Assembly: GCA_949130495.1 (NCBI GenBank) | Contig: OX422221.1 | Span: forward strand, 147,221,405-147,285,404 | Length of the DNA: 64,000 nucleotides | Reading direction: 5' to 3' | DNA from: Sambucus nigra | Lineage: Eukaryota > Streptophyta > Magnoliopsida > Dipsacales > Adoxaceae | Shown: piece after piece, positions 36,285 through 48,691 of the stretch | Position numbering within the stretch: the stretch's first letter is position 1 | Layout: the number at the start of each line of letters is the position of its first letter | Notes under the pieces: model-generated | What the model was told of the DNA's origin: nothing | Databases searched by the model: none | Seen by the model: the letters and a program-made list of their open reading frames with translations, nothing else | Translations under genes and position numbers: made by a program

Positions 36285-39200
36285 TTATAACATGTTAATT
36301 AGGTGATTACGAGCAAAGATATTTTTAAACTAGGGCTTGTTAAAATATTTCAAATTAGTGAATCACTCAACACTTAATATCACATACAAACAAGATATAT
36401 GGTTTTACATGTATGTAAAATGGTTTTAAGTTATAACCTAGCAGGTCTCAGAAGCCAAACTAGGTTCAAAACAGGACAACCTCTAAACAACGAACTCCAA
36501 AATCTTCAATAAATCAAACCCACAATCCTCTAAAATTCAAAAACACCATCCAAACACTCATCTTCACTTAAAGTTTTTATTATAAGATTGTAGGATGGAA
36601 ATTTATTTATAAAATATGTTTAGGAAAACTTTCAAACATATGAACACTTGAAAAAGTCTAAAGAGAAAAGGTTGAGAAAAATTTTGTAGAGTTTGCCTCA
36701 TTTTGAAAATTATTTCTCGTCTTAAAATGAAGACCCCAGCCATTTATTTAGAGAGTTGAAGAAATGACTTTGGTTAAAACATTTTTCCTTAAAAATAAGG
36801 GCTCAAATAAAAAACCAAGGGCATCTAAAGGTAAGATTGGCATCGTATAAACGATGGGTCGGGGTGGGCACATGCATAAAATACAATGAATAGTGAAGGA
36901 TTTGAGATAAAACCTATGTTTTAAAAGGCACGCCTAGGCTTGAGGCTTATGAGAAACGCCCCACGTGAAGCCTTTTACGCCTTATTCTTGGTAAAAGACT
37001 TAAGGTGCACATTTTTTTAAAACAAAAACACTTTAGTGAAATGATTTCGCATTTTTAATACGTTTTTAAAAAAAACCTAGACCAATATCTCATTCAAAAC
37101 AATTAAAAGACAGATGGTATCATAAACCTCTCTACCTATCGTCTAAAAAAATGCGCGTTTTTTGTTTTTTTCTTAATATTTAAAAAAATAGTATTTAGTT
37201 TGCATATATTCAGACATATTTTTAGGTATGTACCATTTTAGTATTTTTAATAGCCTTGTTATAGTTAAAAATGTTAAAATATAATTAAAAAGGCATAAAC
37301 GCCTTTTTACACCTTTTGACGCCTAAGGCCCGCCTAGTCTTTTAAGGATTAAGGCTTGGCCTCCACGCCTAGGTCACGTCCCACATTTTTTAGATACTTG
37401 GATAAAACTAACACAAACAACATGAACTTGAGTAGTCAAAGCTTTGAGCTCGCGCGTGATGAAATCACATGGGCTACACACATGTCACTCATTGGTCCAA
37501 ACTCAATCACACGAATCACTAACAAAAAGGCCCTTCCAATTAAAAAACGTTACGGTTTCGATTATTTGCTCACTTTAATTAAGAAATAAAATTTGACTTT
37601 AATTTTGTTTCTTGTAAATGTTTAAAACAACATTTAAAAAATTCAAAAATATCATATAAAATATGAAAATTAATTTTTAAATTATGGAAAAAAATAAAAG
37701 CAAAAAAATTATAATATAAAAAATATTTGAGTGTAAATACATATAGGATTTATAAATAAAAAAAATATAGAATATATTAAACAAATTCAAATTAGGGGTT
37801 TAAAATTAGAAAATATGATTTTTAAATTTCTGAAAATATTTTTCTGATTATATTTAGTGTGTGAAATGAATCATGTGTATTTAGGATTAATGTTACAAAA
37901 TTAAGCCAATACAAACCCGAGGGATTCGAAAGGATAATTTTATTTTCTTCCACCAATGTTTGAGAAAATGGAAATCTCTTAATAATAATTGAATCGTTTG
38001 AAAAAAAATGAAAAAATCAAATGGATAATCATCCTACACCTAAGGATAGTTAAAGTAAATTATCATAACACTACAAGTATGCATGTCGAATCATGTTACT
38101 CCGACTTTCGAACATCTAAAAATATTTTTAAGAAAACATTACAGGTTAGATGCCACATTTGCAAGAAATAACTTAATTTACTTCATAATATTAAATGCAA
38201 CTCATTTACGTCTCATGTCACCTCCACCGTCACTCACACCCAAAAATACTTCACTTCACCTCACCTCACCTCTATCAAGGAATATCCTAGTCATATGACA
38301 ATTCAACACTAACATCATAAATATTCAAGTCCAAATACTAATCATTCGACTAGCATAAGTGTTACCAAGAAATATAATGTAATGTTGTCATCAATAAATG
38401 GAAGATTAAACCATCATCGTATCCGAACTGTATAAAATAATATTGTCACTCGTAAACAAATACAAACATTAACACTAACCTCGAAGTATCCCAATTGTGC
38501 ATTGAGAGTGCATGTAGGCTAAACAGAGTTAGAGCAAAAGTACCAAAATTAAAATTATTACCAACGTGGAGGTAACATTTTCCTTTAATCCAAATTCGGG
38601 AAAAAGCCTATCCTAGCGTCTAATTGAAAAAAGAGCATGATCTACAAAATGATTCTTTGTTAACATATGTTCATTAATCATACAAAGTAATCCAATTACT
38701 AAATAGTAAATAAAGAACTTGAGAAAGGATCTATATGAGGGAAAACCCTTTAAGGAAAAACCTCGAGCCAAATCGTTACCTTCCACTATATAGGTAAAGT
38801 ATATAGAAAGGAAAAAATGAATTAAAAAATTAAACCTCTAATATACCAAATAATGTAAAACCTCCACATTCCATTTTTTTCCTTTTCGGAGGAAGAGAGA
38901 GCACGGATCGCTCTCCGACCATTAGTCACGTCATAGGTGCCAACTTCCTTTGATAATGGAGACTTTAAACCAATTTTTGAATCTTTTGCATAGTTAAAGA
39001 AACTTTGTATTCCAATGGAATAAGTGAGAAGCCACTAATGACTTTCTAACTTTCAAGTATATGGGATTCTTAAAGTTGGATGGTAGTTTTAAAAGTGTTT
39101 TCCTAACCGAAATAAACGCACAAGTATTTTCTAAATATAAAAAATATTTAAAGTCTCTCAAGAACAAATTTTTTAAATGTTTCTTCAAGTCTTGAGAAGA

Positions 39201-40421
39201 AGTAATCAAACTTTAAATGACTTTAAATATCAATAAAAATAATGGATATCTCAAGAATACTCCAAGATTCTTGAAGAAAAACTCTAGTGAATTATGATTT
39301 TCAGCATATGTTTTTCTCTCTAAAAAATTCAAGATTTCAGAAAAAAAACTTCTAACTTGTTTGAGGGAGAAGAAGAACTTAAATATCCAAGAAGTTAAAA
39401 GTGAAATAATGGAAACAAGATTTTAAGGCTAGGATGCTTATTTTCCACATAAAAACGTCCAAACCAAATACAAACAAAAAATATGGTTGAAAGAGTGATT
39501 TGTACAAAATTTAAGGCCAAATAGTACTAAAAAATTTGTCATACTTTTTGTTGGTCATATTCCTTTTTAGTGAAGGACCTATCACTGTAGAGAAGGATTT
39601 TTTCGCATCAGTGAAGGATCCTTTGCTATAATGACATATTGTCACGTTAGAAAAATAGGTAGTGCCTGTGATAAGAGTTTTGCACCATTGAGTTTTCCAC
39701 TTTTTTTGTGACTAGAAAGTAGAACTTCACTACAATGAACCAACACAAGTTTTTTTAGAAAAAATATGAATTTGAAAATAGAAAATATGACCTTTTAAAC
39801 TATGTTTATACAAGAAATGTATATGTCATATGTATGTGGCAAATTTGAAAAAACTCCTAAAACACACACAAACTTAACACATTTTTTTCAATTTAAGAAT
39901 ATCCAATTTGAGTAGTGTTAAATTATTGGTGTTCTAAGTCATCTAAGTACTTTTCCTTTATTCTAAGGTTCCATTCTCATTGGTCATATCATTATGTATC
40001 TCTCGGATGAAGAAGTTTATTCTTAAAATCTTGAACATGAAGCTTTCAAGAATAACCTAGACTAGTACCCAATTAGTTTGAGTCCCTCTTTATGTACCAA
40101 CTTCTACCCTATACAAAAACTTACATAATGTTTACTCTTTACTAGGCTAACTACGATAATACTATATATCCCACTAAACCATATACACATAGTCTAGCTT
40201 ATATATCATACAATGGCAGTGCAAACTAAACCTTCATTTAGATAGTTATAAAACTCATAAATCCATAGTAGGTCATTATCCTCAATAGTTAGCTATTCCA
40301 CTATAAGTTCATTATCCTACTTGGTTAGTTATCCCACAATAAATAACACAATTAAATATTTAAGCACCTACAAAGCCCTACCTAGTGCTACAACACACTA
40401 TCATAATCATTACTCATACAC
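36285..40421. other. AT-rich spacer, possible decayed foldback element
   Basis: No gene was recognised. Between about 36910 and 37380 are clustered GCCTAGGC-like motifs, with TTTTAAAAGGC near the left and CTTTTAAGG near the right. This suggests a decayed foldback or MITE. The rest is AT-rich with short meaningless frames. Confidence 0.45.
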
Positions 40422-40424
40422 TAA

Positions 40425-41382
40425 GGCCTCATTTGATGCATCGTATAAGAGGATCTAATTGGATAAAATTATATTATCTAATATTTTTGTAGTATAGGAT
40501 AGGATATAAAATGGGATAATTTATTCAAACTGAGCTTCTTATCCGAGAAGGAGCTGGATAAAAAATCCCACCTACTAGGGGTATAAAATTATATGTTGTC
40601 AAGACTTGACTTGCGATTATTGTTGTACCTTTATTAAGTTAAAATAAACCCAATAAACTTGTATTCTCAACATAAGAAATAGGTCGACGTATTTCATCCC
40701 TTTTGTTCACACACGTATTTATCATTCACACAAATCTCTTTTATTAACAACATGTGTCCTCCTCCATTCTTCTTTCTTCTTTTCTATCTGCAAGTATCCT
40801 TTTTTATTAGTTAAAATTTTCAACTTTTCAATATTTTGCAATTTCTTTCACCTCTACAAGTTTTTCCTATTTATTGGGTTAAAGATTTCACAAAGGGCTA
40901 TTAGATTTTTTTTATGTGTTTATTTAATCCACTTGCTAGATTGATCGGTTTTTTTATGTGAGTTGGTTTAAGGATTTCACAAAGGGTTGTTATATTTTTT
41001 TAATGTGCTGGTTTAACCCACCTTCTAGATGGATAGTTTTTTTTCTGTTTGCTCATTTAGAGATTTCACAAAGGGCCATCAGATTATTTTTTCTGTGTCG
41101 GTTTAACCCACTTGCTAGACTGGTCATTTTTTGTGTGTATAACCTGTTGTGTATATATTTACCAATAACAATATATTTTTCTATTTTTTTAATGTTAAAT
41201 ACAAAATAACGATTTTGTGGGAAAATTGGAGGCGAATTAACAATAATTTATGCGAGATTTGATTATTATATCCCATCTTGTCTTGTTATTCGGGACTGTG
41301 AAATAAGCGTTATCCGACCCATACTTATCCAATCTAGTTCTTATATTATTTGATCCTCTTATTCCGAAAATCAAACTAGGCC
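40425..41382. mobile_element. Harbinger/Tourist-like non-autonomous DNA transposon
   Basis: The left end reads GGCCTCATTTGATGCATCG. The right end on the other strand reads GGCCTAGTTTGATTTTCGG. Both continue into ATAAGAGGATC, so the terminal inverted repeats are about 32 bp with several mismatches. TAA flanks both ends (40422-40424 and 41383-41385), the 3-bp duplication expected for PIF/Harbinger. There is no transposase, so it would need one in trans. Confidence 0.7.
40876..41135. repeat. Triplicated module of about 80 bp inside the Harbinger-like element
   Basis: Three diverged copies contain GATTTCACAAAGGG, then a T-rich run, then GGTTTAACCCACTTGCTAGA. They start near 40886, 40973 and 41050. 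Confidence 0.8.
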
Positions 41383-41385
41383 TAA

Positions 41386-42926
41386 GTGTTACACGTATAC
41401 ATAGTACATATATACTACAACGTACTTTGTAAAGCAACATATCACAAGAGGTGTGAAAGTATGATATAATATTTGCATATAAATATGTCAATCGTTGGAC
41501 CAACTATTTATATACGCACAATATGAATACATCGATATTAATCACCACACAACCACCCCCGCCGTATAACAACTGACCCAATTACCATAAATATCTAGGT
41601 TGACTATCTTCTTCATGCAAGACAGTTTACAAATAACATGTAGGATTTGGGAGATAGACCTATATGTAGCTTGTATCACCACTCTGGGGCATAGTACCCA
41701 GTCCCGTAAACAGTCCCATCTAATACCCACCAATAGGTTCTCCATGAATACTCACAAACTCTTGAATGTCCACAAATAGAACACAAAGTATAAACGTAGA
41801 TTATGTGTATAAATTTATGGTATATAACCCTAACCGTACAAAATCAGGCTATTCGTCCCTCGAGCTAATCTCAATCCAAAGTAATATATTTAAATGTATT
41901 TATATCCAAACATATCTATTGTATCCTAAAGGGATACCGTCCTTAAGTCTCTTAGCCCTTAGATCAAGTAACTTCATCAAATGGTTCCTAAAATATGACA
42001 AGTCATGTCTTTAACATACCCGATAGAGTAGATTCAATTACCCAATGAATCATTTTTTCCATTACCCGATGAATTATGTCCCAATACGCGATGAATCGAG
42101 TTTTCCCCAAAGGACATAGCATTATAAAAATGTGTCCAGAACGTAATTAAATCAATTTTCTTCCTATGAGGTCACAATTAAAGGTTTGCATATCCTATAA
42201 TTAGTCCCAAAACAATCCGAATATCATCTCCAAGGGATCTGAAACATGTCTATAACAACATATAATCATTAATAATATCAAACCTAATATAAAGAGTGCT
42301 TAATCATCAATATCATAATGTTCTTCAAATGAGTTCAACTTAATTATAGGATTAATCAACTAAGAGCAGGGTTAAATCATAATATATCAACCAACATATA
42401 TAAATCATCATTTTAATCATTCTTATAGTGAATCCAAATAATACTAAGTATTAAACATGATTAAATCTAGTTTACTCTATCCTCTATCATAAAATTCAAT
42501 CCTAACATATGACTAATAAACCTAAATCATATTAACAATTGAAAATAAAAAATTTATATATAATATGAAGTAAAAAAAGTTATTTATTGCCTAAAATCAG
42601 AAGATTTAATCTCTTGGTGGGTTCCTATTGTTGATTCTCTGGTTCTCCCATTATCTCCTAATTAGACTAGAGTTTTGTTTTGTACTAAGTTACGTTAATT
42701 GTGAGGGTTAAATCTCTATTTAACTTCTAATTCTCGCAGGTCTACTCTAAGCTTAATTTAAATCATCCAAATAACCCCAAAAAACTGTAAAAATTCTCTC
42801 AAAACATATTTCAAAGGTTTACCCAATCGAGAGTCCATATTTAACATGCTTAAAATACTGCTTCGAGTCTTTGTATTCCTTAGAGCCAGTCTACTAGTAC
42901 ACACTTGCAACACAAAAATAATTAAC
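41386..42926. other. AT-rich spacer, left flank of element B
   Basis: No gene was recognised. A short run of degenerate ACCCGATGAATC repeats lies at about 42018-42098. Before insertion of element B this flank joined the DNA after 55246. Confidence 0.5.
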
Positions 42927-42931
42927 ATCAT
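42927..42931. repeat. Left target-site duplication of element B
   Basis: ATCAT precedes the left LTR and recurs exactly at 55242-55246. Confidence 0.93.
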
Positions 42932-43526
42932 TGTTGATGTAAAAAATTAGATTATATCTAATTATTTAATCACAGATAAAATAAATGAGACAAAGAAGTT
43001 TTAAAGTGGTTCAGCCTTATAAGAATGGCCTACGTCCACTATTTCTGTTATTGATGACTGTTTGGGAATTCTCGATTACAAGTTTAATCAAGAAATTCCG
43101 GTCCCCCTACAATGAGGGTAATACAATATATTTATAGCCCTAAGGTTGTAATGTGAAAGGGCAATACATTCAATGTTGTACATGTGAAAGGGTAATACAT
43201 TCAATGCCCCTTAAGTGTATATATCTGAATGATAAGAATTTAATGAACAGTCAAGCTATTGGTTATCCTTCTATTAATGCTTTATTCGAGGTGCAGCTCA
43301 GACTTCCTAAGGTCCTCGGTAATCAAAAGTTCCTCGGTACTCAAAAGTTCCTCGGAGAGTTCTTGTAGGTCGAAGTGTCTGAGTTCCTCGGGGATGCAGT
43401 GTTCCTCGTTGTAGTATGGTTCCTCGGAGCATCTGAGTTCCTCAAAAGTGTTTGTTGTTTCCACGTAGATTGCCACGTGTCTTCACTCGATTGAGCCATG
43501 TCAGCAGACTAAATTTGGTATCAACA
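42932..43526 (-). repeat. 3' LTR of element B
   Basis: It starts TGTTGATGTA and ends TTTGGTATCAACA, with a TGTTGAT...ATCAACA terminal inverted repeat. It lacks 18 bp present in the other LTR near 55000. It holds several GTTCCTCGG micro-repeats (43310-43445), a GCCACGTGT motif (43472-43480) and a TATAAATA on the minus strand near 43130. Confidence 0.96.
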
Positions 43527-43541
43527 GAAGCCCCCAATGTT
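43527..43541 (-). other. Polypurine tract of element B
   Basis: The minus strand reads CATTGGGGGCTTC immediately before the 3' LTR. Confidence 0.78.
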
Positions 43542-43780
43542 TCATAGTTCGAAATTTGAGGAGTGTGGAACATTCTTTCTCGGAATATGGTAGTTTTAAA
43601 CGGTCCTCCTGATTTTAGGAGTGTTTCCTTTGTATTTATTTTTCCTTCCAAATTCGTAGAATCAGGCTTTTTTGAATTTTTATAACCGCCTCGATCTCCG
43701 CGTACTTTTTGTCCTTCTAGCCGCCGGTAGTGTAATCATTTCTTTTTGTAATCATTAACTTTATTGTTTACCAAGATAAG

Positions 43781-43789
43781 GTATTTAAG
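43781..43789 (+). promoter_or_regulatory. Likely TATA box of the antisense genes in element B
   Basis: GGTATTTAAGC is followed by a TC-rich leader and an ATG at 43953. Its position and shape match the TATA before the antisense gene of element A. Confidence 0.5.
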
Positions 43790-44455
43790 CGTCACAGACA
43801 ATCCCATCGTCTTCTACTTTTTCAAATTTGTATCTTCGAGTTTTCCATTGTCTTACTCTCTTGTGCGTTCATCCTTTTCATCGTTCGTTGTCAACAGATC
43901 CACTCTTTTTCTGTAAGATCTTCTTCCTTCTTCTTCATTTCCTTTATTCATCATGGTTTACCTTGTTGAATCTCTTGATAAATTTCATTCTGATTTTTAT
44001 ATTGCTTCATGGGTTGTTCTGGAGGAACTTTCTCAACCTTCCGATTATTTCCGTTTGGCTGAGGGACATTGGTTCCCCAGTCTCTTTATTACTGAATGTG
44101 GCTTTTTTTCCGCCAAATCCTTTATGTCTGGAATTCTGTCAATATTTTGACGTTGTTCCTGCAAGAATAGCCCCCAATACATGGAGAATAGTTAATGGGG
44201 TTCATAGACTAAATCAAATTCATGGAACTCATATAGGAATTCCAGAAATCATGTTTTGTTATAGATGGGCTGTTGGTGATAATACTTTTTATTTAAAAAC
44301 TAGATTTTTAAATAGGTCTTTAGTGGTCAATCTCCCAGATGCCAGTAGGGACTATTTTGAGCACGGGGTTGTTATAAAAAATTGGCAACATGCTCCTTTA
44401 TATGGAGATGAAGTGTATCAGGGTCCCAGATGCCCTCCCTATGGCAATGGGATAG

Positions 44456-44548
44456 GTTATTTTTATTTCATTTTATTTATTTTGAGATTATGCTTCCTTA
44501 TGTTTGATAAAATGTGTCACTGATATTTTAATGTTTATTTATTTGTAG
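44456..44548 (+). other. Intron 1 of the first antisense gene in element B
   Basis: This 93-bp T-rich segment starts GTTATT and ends TTTGTAG. Joining GGGATAG to TTGACAG in phase 1 keeps the frame into VDSKRKSPKEAD. Confidence 0.68.
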
Positions 44549-45228
44549 TTGACAGTAAAAGAAAGTCTCCAAAAGAGGCAGACGTTAATATAAGACATTT
44601 AAAACTTATCTGGAGTTTGCATCAGACTGTTGCCGACGAGCACATTAGGTCAGCTTCATATTTGCTGCAGTGCAAGAGTTACACCTCCTCTTTCACTACT
44701 CGTCCGGTGATAAGCGACGCAAAGCCAATACCTGCCTCTACAAGTTCTTCGCCTGAATCACATATTCCTTTGAGTGAAAGGATGAAGAAAAGAAGACCTC
44801 CCACCCTTTTTGAGAAACCTACCTCTGGTGCTGGAGAGGCAAAAAGAAGTAAACATAATATCCCAGAAGGGACAAAGAAAATTGATGCAGCCCCTCCAGC
44901 TGCTCCTGTGAAGGTTGCCGAGAAGCCTCCAGTGGCCCCGAGCAAGACTGATGCTCCAAAAGAAGTGATTGTCATATCACCGACCAAGAGTTCCTCCTTG
45001 GTTGAAACTATTCCTGCTCCCCCGAGGAAGCTGAAAAAGAGCTCCTCGGTCAATTTGGCTAAAACCATCTCTCAGCCCCCAACTATTGGAACTGCTATTC
45101 CTACTTTTGTTCCCCCGAGCTCTGCCATGAGCTCGGTGAAGACTAGGATCATTCTCGAGATCCAAGGTATTGAAGAAAACTTTTCTCGGGACATGGTTAC
45201 CTCATTGGCTGCTCGCCATATTGCTTAT

Positions 45229-45306
45229 GTAAGTCTTATTGTTTTGAACTTTTCATCTTTCCCTTGTTATATCTGTCTCTGACTTGCTTTCATTTTCTTT
45301 TCACAG
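45229..45306 (+). other. Intron 2 of the first antisense gene in element B
   Basis: This 78-bp segment starts GTAAGT and ends TTTTCACAG. Its removal in phase 0 links HIAY to LVSCFNTILKKD and avoids a stop. Confidence 0.75.
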
Positions 45307-46334
45307 TTGGTGAGCTGCTTTAATACAATTTTGAAGAAAGATAAAGCTATTAAAGCTTCAAGCTCCTCATCTGGTGTGGAGGAAGCTCTGATGGGTCTGA
45401 CGCGATTTTTGGAAGATTCTCATCAGAAGCATGATGTTGATAAGGCTTCTTGGGAGAATAAACTTACCTCAACCGAGTAGGAGAAGGCTCAAGTGGTTGA
45501 AGTCTCCAAGGGGTTAGAGAAAAAAATAAATAATTTGGAGAAAAAGAATAAACGAAGGGAAGATCAAAAATGTTGGGGAGCTTGAAAATAAGCTCAAGGT
45601 TGCTGAGGAGGAGTTGGGTCAACTTCGGGAAGTAAGTCGAAAGAAGGAGGAAGTTGAGAATAAACTGAAGGCTGCTGAAAATCTTCTGTCCGAGAAGCAT
45701 TCCTCGGAGAAGTCAAAGAAAAAATTAGTTGTGAAGAAATCTTTCAGTGCTGGCTGGGATAAACGGTGGAACAAAGGCTTGGCTGCCATGATGTCACAAG
45801 TAGAATATGGCAGCCTCAAATACGTTAGAGATGGGTGGGTCGCTGCTCTTCAAGAGATGAAAGTTGATGAAACTTCTGAACTATTTCAGAGGCACATCCC
45901 TGGTCCCCCTCCAACTCCTGAAGAAGAAGAAGAGGACGAAGCTGGCTCTGAGGAGTCTTCCATGGTGATGGGATATCAAGTTTCTCATCCCCCATCCATC
46001 CAGACTACTAACGAAGAACTTCCGCAACTCGGTACTTCATTCGAGTAACTGCCAGCGCTCCCCGAGTAACTTTATGTTCCCTCCGAGCAACCTACCTCCT
46101 CGTCCCAGCCTCCCGAGAAAGTTTTGGGAGACAAGGAAAAGGTGTAGAGTTGTTCGGATTTCTCTCTATTTTATTTTTCTTTGTTAAATGTAACCCTGAA
46201 CATGTAACTCTGAACTTTGTGATATAATAAAATTTGAACTTTTGTTTATGCATACTATTGTTTTCTCCTCTCCATGCTCTGTTGGTACTCTTATTGATTA
46301 TTGCTTTTTCTTCCTCTACTAGTTTTTGGCCAGG

Positions 46335-47713
46335 ATGGAATTATTGTTTGCTCATGATACAAAGTTGTTACGGCAATGCAATGAATATGTTAAGGCTGGT
46401 CACACAGATCTGAGTTCAGCACAAATCGTCGACATCCTCGGCCAAGATGCTTCGGAACAGGCAATTGAAGCCTACCAATATTTGAAGTGTCTGCTTGATC
46501 GCGCAGTGGCCAATAATGTAGCTTATTATGATATGTTTGAGGATCTCCAAGGCACTCTTGAAGAGCTTCAGCAACAATATAAAGAATCCACTGCCCTTTT
46601 GCACGAGGGGTACGAGAAGAAGTATCAGCAAATCATTGCTGACAAGGGATATGATAAGCGTTTTGCTGCTTACGACGTGCGAGAGAGAACGTTGAAGGCT
46701 GAGGTTAAAGATCACAGACAGATAGCTGAGTTATTAGAGTAAGAAAATAATAACCAGCAAAGAGAGATGTCTCAGTTGAAGTCTGCAGCTTCCACCTCAA
46801 TTGCTTTGATCCCAGTGACTGGCGAGGGATTCTCGTTCTTGGAGGTCGAGAACGCCAACCTGAGGGATGAGTTGGAAACCTTGAAAAGAGCTGGCCCTTC
46901 TACATCTTCTTGTGGACAAGAAAGAGCTCCTCGGGGATGAGCAAGAGTTGCTCGGATTCTATCGAGGAACAGAGGACTCAATCTACTTTAGAGAACCAGG
47001 CCTTCCAACTGATGGCGAAGAACCAGGCATTGGTTGAGATGTCTAAGAAAATCAGGGACCTGGAAGAGCAGCTTTCTGCACAGAAGTATGTCTTGGAGAA
47101 TAAAGAACTTTTTATCAAAAATCTCCACGAGCAGTTGTAAAGATTGACATATCAATTCCACAAGCAACCCAAGGATTTCTGGATGGCTGTCTACAACAAG
47201 GCTCTCTACCACTTGGTCGATCGTATCCAGAATGCAAATAATAAGGGCTACAAACAGGGATGGATGAATTCCTTAGGTGTGCTGCAACTCGAACAGGGTC
47301 ATTACCTATGGGATTACCATAATTCTGGGCTTCTCGACCTACCAGTGCCACCATTCAAGCTTGATATGAGTTGGATCCCTGCTCGGGCCATCCCTCGATG
47401 TCTGATTTCCAAATACCTCGGCGATTACAATCTCCACTCCAATGTCGAGATATCTCGTCCCGAGCACCTACTAGATCGACCATCTGTGATGAATATCAGG
47501 ATGCTTGAAGATATTAACTTCATAAATTCCCCTCTTGCTTTAAACGATCCACCTTCTGGCGAGGAACCTGTTTCAAAAGTAGAGGGGAAGAAACCAATAG
47601 AATGGAATATTGATGTAATAAATTTGTATTTCATTCCTGATGGATTTTGTTCTACATTTAATGAAATAATTTTATTTGCAAATATTGACTGCCACTGTCT
47701 TGTAACACTTTAA
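46335..47713 (+). pseudogene. Second antisense gene of element B (coiled-coil protein)
   Basis: From ATG 46335 (MELLFAHDTKLL) the frame encodes about 135 residues, then TAA at 46740, and continues as a Gln/Glu-rich coiled coil. Frame changes fall around 46905-46965, and TAA lies at 47138. A C-terminal segment YNKALYHLVDRIQ...YKQGWMNSLGVL then runs on to a stop at 47711. No family is recognised. The segment mirrors NKGLAAMM...RDGWVAAL of the preceding antisense gene (shared NK.L and GW...L at like spacing), so the two may be paralogues. AT-rich DNA with an AATAAAATTT polyadenylation-like motif (46226) separates them. This suggests two transcripts, but a single spliced gene is not excluded. Element A has no counterpart. 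Confidence 0.55.
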
Positions 47714-47924
47714 ATTTGTGCATGTGTATCTGTTAAAAAGATAATAATATTGTGTTATTTGTCGATCAACTTATTGTCGAGTAATTTGAATTTGTGGTAG
47801 TCAATTGGCAAAAAAGATGTTTTGTTTCTCGAGCAATTTAGTAATAATTTAAAAAGTTACGAGTATAAAAAATTTTGCTCGATCACTTTCTCGTATTCAT
47901 AAATTGTTTCCGACCAATTAAGGT

Positions 47925-48545
47925 CGGTAAATTTTCCTTTTCGACCAACTATAGTTAGTGGGTTTTTATTCCCGACCAACCATAGTTAGTGGATTTTTTC
48001 GTAACGAGCAACTTTGTCCCTTTTTGGAATAGTTGTACCTCCCGACCAACCTTAGTTGGCTTTTTGAGAATATATTTACTTCCCGACCAACCTTAGTTGG
48101 CATTTTTAGGAATAGCTTTACTTCCTGTAGGAATACATTTACTTCCTAACCAACATAAGTTGACATTTTTAGGAATACATTTCCTAACCAACACAAGTTG
48201 GCATTTTTAGGAATAGTTTTACTTCCCGTAGGAATACATTTACTTCCTCACCAACATAAGTTGGCATTTCTAGGAATACATTTCCTAACCAACACAAGTT
48301 GGCATTTTTAGGAATAGTTTTACTTCCCTTAGGAATACATTTACTTCCTAACCAACATAAGTTGGCACTTTTAGGAATACATTTCCTAACCAACACAAGT
48401 TGGCATTTTTAGGAATAGTTTTACTTCCCGTAGGAATACATTTACTTCCTAACCAACATAAGTTGGCATTTTTAGGAATACATTTTTTCCCGACCAACCT
48501 TAGTTGGCGTTTTTGGGTTTCTCGACCAACCTTAATTGGCATTTT
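47925..48545. repeat. Tandem array with CCAAC...GTTGG hairpin cores
   Basis: Units of about 40 and 63 bp alternate, giving a composite of about 105 bp repeated at least three times (48118-48480). Diverged single units flank it. Each unit contains CCAACATAAGTTGG or CCAACCTTAGTTGG, an inverted repeat able to form a short stem. GGAATACATTTAC and GGAATAGTTTTACTTCC follow. Like the array in element A it lies between the antisense genes and pol, but the sequence is unrelated. Minus-strand ORFs here are translations of the repeat. Confidence 0.9.
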
Positions 48546-48691
48546 TCGAGAATAGATTTGAGTAGTCGTAGTTTTTCTGAGTAGTGTGTAGCACTAGTAT
48601 TCGGCAAAAAATTTCCAACAAAAGGAAAGAACTGGGCAGAACATTGTCGCTTTATTCATACTGATAAAACTGCATTATATGAGAGTTTACA

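Larger units (their letters stand above)
43953..46147 (+). pseudogene. First antisense gene of element B (Transposase_28-like, three exons)
   Basis: From ATG 43953 the product starts MVYLVESLDKFHSDF. A frameshift at a T-run near 44105 interrupts exon 1 (to 44455). Exons 44549-45228 and 45307-46147 follow in frame across two GT-AG introns. Exon 1 carries FFPPNPLCLEFCQYFDVV and IAPNTWRIVNG, aligning with LSPNAWRVIIG in element A and with PF04195. A Lys/Pro/Ser-rich, probably disordered stretch comes next. Then come a coiled coil (45400-45740) and an NKGLAAMMSQ...RDGWVAAL segment, with an acidic tail. Lesions are TAG at 45478, a 1-base insertion near 45570, and TAA at 46046 and 46070. It reads toward pol. 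Function is unknown; it may bind RNA or protein. Confidence 0.72.

Noticed and set aside
36910..37380. Clustered GCCTAGGC-type motifs, possibly a foldback transposon
   Set aside because: The two ends do not form a clear inverted repeat, and no target duplication could be found.
43828..43952. Upstream start of the 231-codon plus-strand frame in element B
   Set aside because: The bases before 43953 read as leader. The real start is more likely ATG 43953 in another frame, with a frameshift near 44105 joining the two frames.
48184..48542. Minus-strand frames with repeating NANLCWLG peptides
   Set aside because: These are translations of the tandem array of element B, with no independent support.
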